Assembly (NCBI GenBank): GCA_028277645.1
Contig: JANQFV010000029.1
Coordinates: forward strand, 1-62,914
From: Phycisphaerae bacterium
GTDB taxonomy: Bacteria; Planctomycetota; Phycisphaerae; UBA1845; Fen-1342
Length of the DNA: 62,914 bases
Direction: 5' to 3'
Position numbers and translations under genes: made by a program. Below, piece after piece: positions 51,065 through 59,566 of the stretch (positions within the stretch are counted from its first letter, which is position 1; every line of letters starts with the position of its first letter). The notes under the pieces are model-generated. The model did not search any database. It was not told where the DNA came from and saw only the letters and a program-made list of their open reading frames with translations.

Positions 51065-52183
51065 TCACCTCGCAGGAGCCAATCGTTCGCGGCCCATGAA
51101 GCCAATGATCATCACCAGGACAAGCCCGATCGCAAGTATATAAGGCGCGGTCGACTGCGTTGCGACCATCATGAAGTTGTGCGCCACGGCGGCACCGGTG
51201 AGCATCCCGAGCACGAACAGTCCAGCATCGCCGTCGCCCTCGCCGGAGAGAAAGACCTGCCTCCCGGGGCAGCCGCCGGCAAGTGTGAACGAGAGGCCGG
51301 CCAGGATCATGCCGCCGAAATTGAGCCAGTGCGTCGTGTGCGCGGCAGGTTGATTGATGATCTCTCCAGCGTCGCTCACGCCGCGCGTGAAACCTGGGTG
51401 GAACTGGCCGTAGACAACATTCATAACAAAGGCGGCGACGAGGAAAGCTGCCACGCCGCTGAGCAGATGGAAGTCGCGCATGAGGATGGCATCACGAATG
51501 CCGCCGACGGTGCAGAAACGCGTGCGTTGGGCGAGAAAGCCGATGACCAGGCCGGCGAGGGTTGACGCGACAACGGTGGCGCTCGCTGCACCGGGCCCTT
51601 TGGCACTTCGGAAGAGCGCCGCCCTTCCGTCCTCGCCGAATTGAGGATAAAGCACGGCCAGGATCAGCAGCACGAACATCACGGCCGGCAGGACGAGACC
51701 GGCGACCGTGCGGCTCGGGTAGGACCGCCCAAGGTTGAAGCCGCCCCGTAGAAAACCCACACCGATGGAGATCCCCACAATCAGACCTGCGATGCCGAGG
51801 ATCGCGTTCCAGTCGCCGCCGGCCAAACGCAGCATCGCTCGCCACGGACAGCCGAGGAAGATGAGCGCGCCGATCATCGCGAACATGCCCAGGATGAACC
51901 GGATGACCGGTGCCGAGCCGGTGCGGGGGCGGAACTCACGAAAGACCAGCGCGGCGAGAAACGAGCCCAGGCAGAAGGCCGGGATTTCCGGGCGCAGGTA
52001 CTGAACGATTCCGGCGCGATGCAGGCCCAACGCGCCGGCAATGTCGCGCGTGAAACAGGCTACACAGACGCCCATGTTTGCGGGATTACCGATTCTCTGT
52101 AGCGTCGCCGCTAAGCCGCCAATCACCAGGCCGACAACGATGATGCCGGCGAGCGTCGCGAAGAAGTCGTTTGGCTTGCTCAT
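51065..52183 (-). CDS. YedE-family putative selenium transporter
   Basis: A 372-aa membrane protein with about 10 helices of the YeeE/YedE fold. Cys-containing motifs that line the pore are seen: GVCVACFTRD, FLGCPWRAM, RTRFCTVGGIRD and GGCPGRQ. YeeE takes up thiosulfate; the YedE branch is proposed for selenium because of its gene neighbours. It heads the operon yedE - tusA-like - aminotransferase - DUF3343. The ATG is preceded by AGGAG (ATAGGAGTCTCCTGAC). Confidence 0.88.
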   Translation of the reverse strand: MSKPNDFFATLAGIIVVGLVIGGLAATLQRIGNPANMGVCVACFTRDIAGALGLHRAGIVQYLRPEIPAFCLGSFLAALVFREFRPRTGSAPVIRFILGMFAMIGALIFLGCPWRAMLRLAGGDWNAILGIAGLIVGISIGVGFLRGGFNLGRSYPSRTVAGLVLPAVMFVLLILAVLYPQFGEDGRAALFRSAKGPGAASATVVASTLAGLVIGFLAQRTRFCTVGGIRDAILMRDFHLLSGVAAFLVAAFVMNVVYGQFHPGFTRGVSDAGEIINQPAAHTTHWLNFGGMILAGLSFTLAGGCPGRQVFLSGEGDGDAGLFVLGMLTGAAVAHNFMMVATQSTAPYILAIGLVLVMIIGFMGRERLAPAR

Positions 52184-52285
52184 GTCAGGAGACTCCTATT
52201 GTGCGCGGCCGTGCGTGCGGCTGGCTCGTTCTGAGCATACCAGGACGGCGTGAGATCGACTCCGCTACGCGGGAGATTCCCCGAT

Positions 52286-52313
52286 TTGACAATTCATAGA
52301 TCTATTGAATAAT
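52286..52313 (+). promoter_or_regulatory. Promoter of the ArsR-family gene
   Basis: TTGACA (52286-52291) and AATAAT (52308-52313) with a 16-base spacer form a near-consensus sigma-70 promoter. Transcription would start near 52320, exactly at the ATG, which suggests a leaderless message. Confidence 0.65.
52291..52310. promoter_or_regulatory. ArsR/SmtB-type operator
   Basis: ATTCA and TGAAT flank the perfect palindrome TAGATCTA, an inverted repeat of the ArsR/SmtB type. It fills the promoter spacer, so the bound repressor would block RNA polymerase. Confidence 0.65.
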
Positions 52314-52319
52314 GAATCG

Positions 52320-52658
52320 ATGAATAGAGCATCGGGCAGCAGGGACTTCAGTTTTTCCGACGCCGACTGCCGTCGGGTCGCAGAGTTCTTTCGTGCGCTG
52401 GGCGACGAAGAGCGGCTGCGGCTCATTTTGCTGCTCAGCCGCGGCGAACAGACGGTCGGAGAACTTGCCGAGTCGGTTGGTGATGCGTTGCCGACTGTTT
52501 CGCAGCGGCTCAAGACCCTGCGCTACGCCGGTTTGGTACGCTCTCGCAGGACCGGCCGGCATGTGCGCTATACCCTGGATGACGAGCACGTGGACGAGCT
52601 GATTCGCAACGCGCTAGAACATGCAGGCCACGCTAAGTCGAACACCCCTGATCGATAG
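52320..52658 (+). CDS. ArsR/SmtB-family metalloregulator
   Basis: A 112-aa winged-helix repressor: FFRALGDEERLRLILLL, then TVGELAESVGDALPTVSQRLKTLRYAGLV-type recognition helix, then an Arg-rich wing. The C-terminal helix (DDEHVDELIRNALEHAGHAK) has Asp and His at places that form the alpha-5 zinc site in SmtB/CzrA. ATG 52320 is the likely start. It lies at the predicted transcription start, so no ribosome-binding site is expected. An upstream TTG (52305) falls inside the operator. A His-rich protein is encoded nine bases downstream. Confidence 0.87.
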   Translation: MNRASGSRDFSFSDADCRRVAEFFRALGDEERLRLILLLSRGEQTVGELAESVGDALPTVSQRLKTLRYAGLVRSRRTGRHVRYTLDDEHVDELIRNALEHAGHAKSNTPDR

Positions 52659-52667
52659 GAGCATGCG

Positions 52668-53012
52668 ATGAACACGCACGCAAACCACCCGCACGAACAC
52701 GGCATGAACTGCGGTCACACGGCGATTCGCCACGGCGACCACGTCGACTATCTGCACGATGGTCACCTCCATAGCCAGCGGGACAATGGGGTGGTCGAGG
52801 AGCACGCGCTTGACGTCGACGGCACCAACCCCGCCGCGTGCACGCCGGGGCATCAGTGCCCTGGCCACGACGCTACGCACGAGCACGGCCCCGAATGCGG
52901 ACACCCCGCGGTCCCGCACGGCGACCACGTCGACTACCTCGTCGAGGGTCATCTGCATCACCCGCATGGCGATCACTGCGACGATCACGGTCCCGTGGAC
53001 GTCGTGCAGTAG
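52668..53012 (+). CDS. His-rich metal-binding small protein
   Basis: A 114-aa protein with no membrane segment, in which His and Asp are very frequent. A repeat appears twice: CGHTAIRHGDHVDYLHDGHLH and CGHPAVPHGDHVDYLVEGHLH-type units, the second followed by a HCDDHG ending. It surely binds divalent metal, most likely zinc. GGAG precedes the ATG and the gene is co-transcribed with the ArsR-family gene. It may act as a buffer or metal carrier. Confidence 0.82.
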   Translation: MNTHANHPHEHGMNCGHTAIRHGDHVDYLHDGHLHSQRDNGVVEEHALDVDGTNPAACTPGHQCPGHDATHEHGPECGHPAVPHGDHVDYLVEGHLHHPHGDHCDDHGPVDVVQ

Positions 53013-53730
53013 TCACCGTTGCTGGCCGCTCGCGCGTGTGGCGTGACCCGCGTGAGCGGCGTTCCGGCGGGGATCGTCCGTCGTAGCAGCCATGGGCTGC
53101 GTAGCTCGCAGTCAAAGGGGAATTTCGCCACTGACAGCTGCCCCACGACGCGAATAAGACTTCGCGCAAGCGCCGCCCCAAGACGCTCGCGTGCTGGCTC
53201 ATAAAACTCGAAATAGCATTGGTTTACGTGATCTGAGCCATGGTTTTGTAAACCGCAGGGCGAGGATTGGAATCGCAACACTGATTCTGCCGCGGCTCCT
53301 GCGTTTTACGATGACCGTTTTCCAGTCGGTCAGAGATCCCGGCGCTGCCCTCGAATTGCCCTCATTCGCAGGGCAGGGACAGTAAGAAACCGTACCGCCT
53401 CAGTAAAGACTCGAGACTCGCCAAGTTGCTCTCTTGGTGCGAGTTAAGGTGAAACGCAATGCGAATGCACAACTTACAGAAACGGGCGTGATCGAATCCC
53501 GCCCTCTCCGATTTGAAGCAGGGATTGAGGGACTCAGGGATTTATGGATTAAGGCTCGCGTTCGCGCGCCGGTGGTGGGGTTCGAACCCGCGCTGCCGCG
53601 CTAGCGGCAGCTACGCGGGAACGACGCCGAAGGCGCCGCGGCGCAGCCGCTGAATCCCGCCCGGGCGTCATTTTCTCAACTCCACATCATGCGCATATAG
53701 TCTTCCACAAGTGACTGACGGTGCCTGGCC
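53013..53730. other. Gene-poor stretch with tRNA-like fragments
   Basis: I find no gene in these 718 bases. Two short segments look like 3' ends of tRNA genes: about 53485-53512 (GATCGAATCCCGCCCTCTCCG, like tRNA-Ser) on the plus strand and about 53571-53600 (GGGTTCGAACCC) on the minus strand. A GGGATTGAGGG-type degenerate repeat lies between them (about 53520-53555). It reads like debris at an integration site. Confidence 0.45.
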
Positions 53731-53982
53731 GTGATCCCCAGGGAAATCAACCTGGATGAGTGCAGCGTGGTGATGACCTCGCCAGTCCATTACGACGAGT
53801 GTGTCGTTGAAGTCGAAAGCGCGGACGAACTCCTGTTCATCCTAACGGACGAGCAGCGCACCGGTGCCTGCGTAGTCGAACTGCCGGGCGACGGCGAAAC
53901 CATCGTGAGACGAATCTCGTTGAAGTCGCTGCGCACTTTGCTGGATGCGGCAGAGCGGAAGCTGTTAGCGCCGCCGCAATGA
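53731..53982 (+). CDS. Small hypothetical protein
   Basis: An 83-aa, acidic protein starting at GTG 53731 with a weak Shine-Dalgarno. The pattern of short strands followed by a C-terminal helix (SLRTLLDAAERKLL) is all I can see. The stop overlaps the next ATG (ATGA). Low certainty that it is functional. Confidence 0.45.
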   Translation: MIPREINLDECSVVMTSPVHYDECVVEVESADELLFILTDEQRTGACVVELPGDGETIVRRISLKSLRTLLDAAERKLLAPPQ

Positions 53983-54692
53983 GCCCTGAATCGGGGCCGA
54001 GCGCCGGCGCAGTGGTCTCTGACTTTGGCAACTTCGTTCCGAACGGCTGGTACGGCATATGGGATCCGAATGCCTTCACGTCAGACCCGAATGACTTTAC
54101 GGTCGATTCCACGGATTGGGGCGGCTGCTACCACTTCCTGGTTCCGGACGTCGACGCCACCGGAGGTCTGGATATCGAGCTCGACGTGACGGTCAATCCG
54201 GACAATGTGTCCGATCGGATCATCCTGGTGCTCGTAGATGCTGACGGCACGACCCGGGTCTGGCATCTCATTCACGACGGCGTCGGAACGCAAACGCTGA
54301 GGAAGCCTCTGACGGATTTCTTCAGCGAGGACAATCCGGGCACGGTCCCCGGTCTGGATCTGTCGCAAATCGCCCAGTTCAATATCGCCGGCTCGTTCGC
54401 CCACGGTAATCCCGGCTGGGTGTACGACGTGACGTTCCACGAACTCCGGCTGGTTGGCGGTTTGGGTAACTTCGAGGCCCGCGCGGCCCGCATCTGTCTG
54501 GGCACGGTGGCGGGCGACGGCGATTGTGACGGCGATAACGACATGATCGACGTGCTGCTGATGCAGCAGTGCTTCGGCATGTCCGCCCAGCCGGTGCTGC
54601 CGATGGAATGCGGGCAGTTGGATCTGGTGACCAAGGGCGTGCTCGACGATCAGGACTTCCTGGCTTTTGAACCGCTGATCGACGGGCCCTAG
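53979..54692 (+). CDS. Dockerin-tailed secreted-type protein lacking a signal peptide
   Basis: A 237-aa protein. Residues about 10-160 form a jelly-roll fold (WYGIWDPNAF, then HFLVPDVDA, then VYDVTFHEL) as in carbohydrate-binding modules. The last 60 residues hold calcium-loop repeats (GDGDCDGDNDMIDVLL, then DDQDFLAFEP). Proteins of this build should be exported, yet the start codon gives no hydrophobic segment. It is therefore probably the 3' part of a once longer gene, cut near the debris region upstream, or it is exported by other means. Confidence 0.6.
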   Translation: MSPESGPSAGAVVSDFGNFVPNGWYGIWDPNAFTSDPNDFTVDSTDWGGCYHFLVPDVDATGGLDIELDVTVNPDNVSDRIILVLVDADGTTRVWHLIHDGVGTQTLRKPLTDFFSEDNPGTVPGLDLSQIAQFNIAGSFAHGNPGWVYDVTFHELRLVGGLGNFEARAARICLGTVAGDGDCDGDNDMIDVLLMQQCFGMSAQPVLPMECGQLDLVTKGVLDDQDFLAFEPLIDGP

Positions 54693-54844
54693 TGTTATAG
54701 TGAACGCGAGCGTCGACGACTGACGTTCTCGAGGCAGGATTTCGGGGCCGTGCGTCCTGGAAGATCGTCTGGTTCAACCCGCGAACGGGTTCGACGCTGT
54801 ACGAATGCCGAATTCGTTCGCGATCTCTTGAAGGTGACTGCGGC

Positions 54845-57307
54845 ATGAGCAGGGTCGAAGTTGCGCTGCTGGGAGTAGTCGTCACAGTGCTGTCGGCGTC
54901 CTCCGGCCGCGCGCTGGGCGCGATCGGCTTCGCGGACAATCAGGCGGACCGCATCCGCGTCTGGAATGACGACTACTACGAGCTTGCCTTCCGCAAGGCC
55001 GATGGGCGTCTGCTCTACATGATCGACAAGACCACCGGGCAGCAGGTCTCGCCCGGCAATGTCCACGGTCCGTGGGTGCTGCGCTTCAGCGACAACACCT
55101 GGCTCGACGGAGAGCACTTCTCCCCGACCAACGGCGCGCGGCTGTTCTCCTACTCCTGGGATTCCCCAGCGGCGGAGCTCACCCTGACGTATCACGCGAC
55201 GGGGACCTACGCGTGCGACGTGACGCTCGTTTTCCACGCGACCGAAGGCCCGGAGATCGAAAGCACACTCTCGATCACGAGCCAATCCGGTTGCGAGATT
55301 GAGCTGCTGGCGTACCCGGTGCAGCTTTCGTTTCAGCGCAGCCAGATCGACGGCGTTTACGTGCCCTATCTCGAGGGCATGCGGCTGCTACCGAGCTTCT
55401 TCGCGACCTACGAGTTCGGCTCGCGATACCCCGGACAGATGTTTGCGGATTTCGCGTACACCGAGCTGACGACCGGCAGCTACGCCGTCTTCATGGTCCA
55501 CGATCTGCAGGCATCGCTGATGCCCGCCGAATGGCTGATTCTCAAGGACGACGGCTACGCCGGCGGAGTGAACAAGTACCACCACGATTTCGAAGTGGTC
55601 ATCAGCAATGGGCAGCAGTGGAGTTCCCCAACGACCGTATTCAGCGTTGGCTCATCACTCGGCGAGGCGATGGTGTCCTATTGGATGCGCAACGGGCACG
55701 ACGCGATGCCGACGTTGGAGCAGAAGCTGGGCGCGTCGTTATTCGACAGACTTGCCAACGCCGTGCTGCTGAAGCGCGACTTCCTCCAGGGCAGTTGGAC
55801 GTTCGCGTCATTTCAGGCCTTTCTGCCGGGCCTCCCGGCCGACAATCTGTTGCACTTCGTCGCGTTCTGGCCGAACGGGTTTGACGAGAACTACCCCGAT
55901 TACCTGCCGCCGAACCCGGCGCTGGGTACGCTGACGCAGTTTCAGGACCTCGTTTCCTACGCCCGTTCGACCGGGCATCTGGTCATGCCGTATACGAACC
56001 CGACCTGGTGGGACAATGAGTCGCCCACCTACGCAGCACTGGGCTCGGACATCGTGGCCCGTAACCGTAGCGGCGGCCTGATCTGGGAGACGTACAACGG
56101 CCACGGCGGCTACGTTGTCAGCCCGCACGATCCGGACGTGATCGCGCGGCAGGATCAGACGCGCAACGAGTTCACGCAAACCGTGCCCTGCGACCTGATG
56201 TTCGAGGACCAGGTTGGCGCGCGCAACGCGCCTACATACGACGGGCACCCCGACGCGCCCGACCCGATCGCGTACGTGCAGGGGCTCGCCGACGTCGCCG
56301 AGCGCAGTTCACAGTGGCTGCCGGTCATGAGCGAGGGCGGCTACGACCGGTTAAGCTGGTTCGAAGCGGGGCACTGCAACTCGCACACCATTGGCTGGCA
56401 CTCCTGGCCCGACAGCACGTACACGGCCTATCCGCTGGCCCCACTCTGGGTACACGAGAGCTTGTACTTCAACGCGCACAACCTGGCCGGCGAGAAGATG
56501 GCCAATGACCTGTCGATGCTGACGTACTACGTGTCGATGGGCTACGCTCTTTCGCACGACCTGTCGATGCTCGATGCCGATTGGCTGGAGGTGCTGGACT
56601 GCTTCCAGAAGCACCTGCTGTCTCCGCTCATCGGCGGCGGGATGACCTCGTACGCGTACCTGTCGGTCGACGGTCAGACCGAGACGGTCTTCGATAACGG
56701 TACGGTTATCACGGCCAACCTGACGGCCAGCGCGATGTCGAAGGACGATCACGTCATCGCCCCCGATGGTTTTCTGGCCGAACGGGATGGAAGAGTGCTC
56801 GGCGGCGTGTTGACGACGCTGAACGGCGAAGCACTCTCTGGATCATCGCCGCACTATCTTGCCATCGAGCCGGCGGACTATCGCATCGCGATCTACCAGC
56901 CGCGTGGTGATAACGGCACGCTGACCGTCAGCCGACCGGCAGATTGGGTCGACCCCAATCGGATCTCAGCCGTCGCGGTCAAAGAGTCCGGCGGCGAGGT
57001 CAACAGGGCGGTGACGGTACTACCGGACACGCTGCAGGTATATTACGTGAGCAGCATCGTTGGGCAGCCGATCAGCCATTTCGTGATTGTCTACTGCCGC
57101 ATGAACGATGCCGATTGCGACGGCGATATCGACTTCAGCGACTATCAGGCGTTCGAGGACTGCTATTCCGGTCCGGGCGGCATCATCGATCCCACGCCAC
57201 CCTTTGATCAGCAATCCTGCCTGGACGCGTTCGACGATGATCTCGACCTCGACATTGATCTGGACGACTTCTATCCCTTTCAGAACGGATACAGCGGTGG
57301 CGGCTGA
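54845..57307 (+). CDS. DUF6259-type glycoside hydrolase-like protein with dockerin-like tail
   Basis: An 820-aa protein. AAGGTGA precedes the ATG; a signal peptide ends near residue 26. Residues about 35-290 are a galactose-mutarotase-like beta-sandwich. Residues about 300-640 are a TIM-barrel-like region with MPYTNPTWWDNES, LMFEDQVGARN and VMSEGGYDRL, holding acidic residues on strand ends as in glycosidases. A beta domain follows, then a 60-residue tail with calcium loops (DCDGDIDFSDY). The substrate is unknown. It precedes a GH97 and a sugar-type symporter, so carbohydrate breakdown is likely. Confidence 0.75.
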   Translation: MSRVEVALLGVVVTVLSASSGRALGAIGFADNQADRIRVWNDDYYELAFRKADGRLLYMIDKTTGQQVSPGNVHGPWVLRFSDNTWLDGEHFSPTNGARLFSYSWDSPAAELTLTYHATGTYACDVTLVFHATEGPEIESTLSITSQSGCEIELLAYPVQLSFQRSQIDGVYVPYLEGMRLLPSFFATYEFGSRYPGQMFADFAYTELTTGSYAVFMVHDLQASLMPAEWLILKDDGYAGGVNKYHHDFEVVISNGQQWSSPTTVFSVGSSLGEAMVSYWMRNGHDAMPTLEQKLGASLFDRLANAVLLKRDFLQGSWTFASFQAFLPGLPADNLLHFVAFWPNGFDENYPDYLPPNPALGTLTQFQDLVSYARSTGHLVMPYTNPTWWDNESPTYAALGSDIVARNRSGGLIWETYNGHGGYVVSPHDPDVIARQDQTRNEFTQTVPCDLMFEDQVGARNAPTYDGHPDAPDPIAYVQGLADVAERSSQWLPVMSEGGYDRLSWFEAGHCNSHTIGWHSWPDSTYTAYPLAPLWVHESLYFNAHNLAGEKMANDLSMLTYYVSMGYALSHDLSMLDADWLEVLDCFQKHLLSPLIGGGMTSYAYLSVDGQTETVFDNGTVITANLTASAMSKDDHVIAPDGFLAERDGRVLGGVLTTLNGEALSGSSPHYLAIEPADYRIAIYQPRGDNGTLTVSRPADWVDPNRISAVAVKESGGEVNRAVTVLPDTLQVYYVSSIVGQPISHFVIVYCRMNDADCDGDIDFSDYQAFEDCYSGPGGIIDPTPPFDQQSCLDAFDDDLDLDIDLDDFYPFQNGYSGGG

Positions 57308-57419
57308 TGCTTGTGCGCCCGGGGCGACAAGCAGCCCGTGGCGCGACCGCACACGTGGGGCCTGGGTGGAAGGTCTGCGCCGCACCATTTCAGGAACCGT
57401 GTACGGAGAGACTGCGCCG

Positions 57420-59486
57420 ATGCTCCGGATGCTCAGCACACTCGTTGGTGGACTTCTTGTGATGATTCAATCTGCCCAGGCCGCGCCCAATGCGGCGTCC
57501 GCGACGGTTGCCGTCGAATCGCCTGACAAGACGATCGAGGTCGTATTCGAGCTGCGAGACGGTGTGCCGACCTACAGCGTAAGCCGACTGGGAAAGCCGG
57601 TCGTCTCCAGTTCGACGCTCGGTTTTCGCTTACGCCGTGGGCCGGCGTTGGATAGCGACTTCGAACTCGCAGCGAGCACCGAAACCAGCACCGACCAGAC
57701 CTGGACGCAGCCCTGGGGTGAGCAGCGCCTGATTCGCGATCACCATAATCAACTGCACATCGAGCTCGTCGACAAGTCCGGCTCTTCGCGCCGACTGGAG
57801 ATTACATTTCGTGTCTTCAATGACGGCGTCGGTTTCCGGTACCACATTCCCGAGCAGCCTGGTCTGGACAAAGTCGAGATCGACGATGAAGTGACCGAAT
57901 TTGCCCTCACAGGCGATCACCGCGCGTGGTGGATACCGGCGTACGAGCCCAATCGGTACGAGTACCGCTACACCGACTCGCCGTTGAGCAAGACGTTCAA
58001 GGTCCATACGCCGATCACGTTCGAGACCGCCAACAGGACCTACCTGAGCATTCACGAGGCGGCGCTGACCGACTTTGCCAGCATGACGCTGTACCGGACG
58101 CAAGGTACGACTTATCAGGCCGATCTGGTGCCGTGGTCCGATGGCGTCCGCGTGCGCGGCACGGCGCCGATGACATCCCCGTGGCGAATGATTCAGATTG
58201 CGGACTCGCCGGGCGGACTCATTGAGTCCAATCTGATTCTGAACCTCAACGAGCCCTGCCAGCTAGAAGACGTGTCGTGGATCAAACCCGGCAAGTACGT
58301 CGGCATCTGGTGGGAGATGCATCTCGGCAAGGCGACCTGGGGCTCCGGTCCCAAGCACGGCGCGACCACGGAGAACACCCGGAAGTACATTGACTTCGCC
58401 GCCAAACATGGTTTTGACGGCGTGCTGGTCGAGGGCTGGAACATCGGCTGGGACGGCGACTGGATCGCGAACGGTGACAAGTTCAGGTTTGCCAAGCCCT
58501 ACCCCGACTACGATCTGGCGGGGCTGGCGGACTACGCGCGGGGGCGGGGTGTCAGGTTGATCGGGCACCATGAGACCGCGGGCGGCATTGAGAACTACGA
58601 GCGCCAACTGGACGAGGCTTTCGCCCTTTGCCAGAAGCTGGGCATTCGCGCGGTCAAGTCGGGCTACGTTGCACACGGCCGGAACATCAAACGCACCGAC
58701 GAGAATGGCAAGGTGCATCTCGAATGGCATCATGGACAGTACATGGTCCGGCACTACCGCAAGGTGATCGAGACCGCGGCGCGACATCACGTCATGCTGA
58801 ACGTCCACGAGCCGATCAAGGCCACTGGCATCCGGCGCACGTTTCCGAACATGATGACGCGGGAGGGCGCCTGCGGTCAGGAGTTCAACGCCTGGGGCGG
58901 CGACCTCCGCAACCATCCCGACCACACCACTATTCTGCCGTTTACGCGTCTGCTGGGTGGTCCGATGGACTTCACGCCCGGGATCTTTGACCTGCTGTTC
59001 GAAGGCTACCAGGGCAATAACCGCGTGAGCACCACGCTGGCAAAGCAACTGGCGCTCTACGTCGTGCTCTACAGCCCGTTGCACATGGCCGCTGACCTGC
59101 CGGAGAACTACGAGGCCCGGCCGGAGCCATTCCAGTTCATCAAGGACGTGCCGACCGACTGGGAGACGACCGAGGTGCTCAACGCCTGCATCGGCGACTA
59201 CGTCACCATCGCCCGCAAGGACCGGAACAGCGACGACTGGTACGTCGGCAGTATCACCGACGAGCACGCGCGCGAACACGAAGTCGAGTTGAGCTTCCTC
59301 GACCCAGGCCGCGCGTATGTGGCCGAGATCTACCGCGATGCAGACGACGCCGACTGGGACACGAATCCCTACGCCATTACCATCGAGAGCAATCCTGTAA
59401 CCGCGACGACGACACTGCCGCTCGAGCTTGCCCCCGGCGGCGGCACGGCAGTCCGTATCCGCGCGGCGGGTGACAGCGCCCAGTAG
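57420..59486 (+). CDS. GH97-family glycosidase (SusB-like)
   Basis: A 688-aa secreted enzyme; GGAGAG precedes ATG 57420 and a signal peptide ends at AQA/A. The frame is open much further upstream but overlaps the previous gene there. The N-terminal beta-super-sandwich spans about residues 25-270. The barrel (about 280-560) has VGIWWEMHLGKATW, GFDGVLVEGWNIGW and HHETAGG, and the C-terminal beta domain carries the rest. These motifs are characteristic of GH97 alpha-glucosidases/alpha-galactosidases, calcium-dependent enzymes. Whether it inverts or retains cannot be read reliably. It follows the DUF6259 gene by 112 bases. Confidence 0.88.
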   Translation: MLRMLSTLVGGLLVMIQSAQAAPNAASATVAVESPDKTIEVVFELRDGVPTYSVSRLGKPVVSSSTLGFRLRRGPALDSDFELAASTETSTDQTWTQPWGEQRLIRDHHNQLHIELVDKSGSSRRLEITFRVFNDGVGFRYHIPEQPGLDKVEIDDEVTEFALTGDHRAWWIPAYEPNRYEYRYTDSPLSKTFKVHTPITFETANRTYLSIHEAALTDFASMTLYRTQGTTYQADLVPWSDGVRVRGTAPMTSPWRMIQIADSPGGLIESNLILNLNEPCQLEDVSWIKPGKYVGIWWEMHLGKATWGSGPKHGATTENTRKYIDFAAKHGFDGVLVEGWNIGWDGDWIANGDKFRFAKPYPDYDLAGLADYARGRGVRLIGHHETAGGIENYERQLDEAFALCQKLGIRAVKSGYVAHGRNIKRTDENGKVHLEWHHGQYMVRHYRKVIETAARHHVMLNVHEPIKATGIRRTFPNMMTREGACGQEFNAWGGDLRNHPDHTTILPFTRLLGGPMDFTPGIFDLLFEGYQGNNRVSTTLAKQLALYVVLYSPLHMAADLPENYEARPEPFQFIKDVPTDWETTEVLNACIGDYVTIARKDRNSDDWYVGSITDEHAREHEVELSFLDPGRAYVAEIYRDADDADWDTNPYAITIESNPVTATTTLPLELAPGGGTAVRIRAAGDSAQ

Positions 59487-59566
59487 GCGCTACCGGCGAT
59501 CGGCCATCGTCCGTTACACTTCACCGCCCTGAACTCAATGGCTGTCAATCATCGAGGGAGATGATC

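Noticed and set aside
57108..57419. Upstream extension of the GH97 gene
   Set aside because: It overlaps the end of the DUF6259 gene in another frame; the signal peptide and ribosome-binding site belong to ATG 57420.
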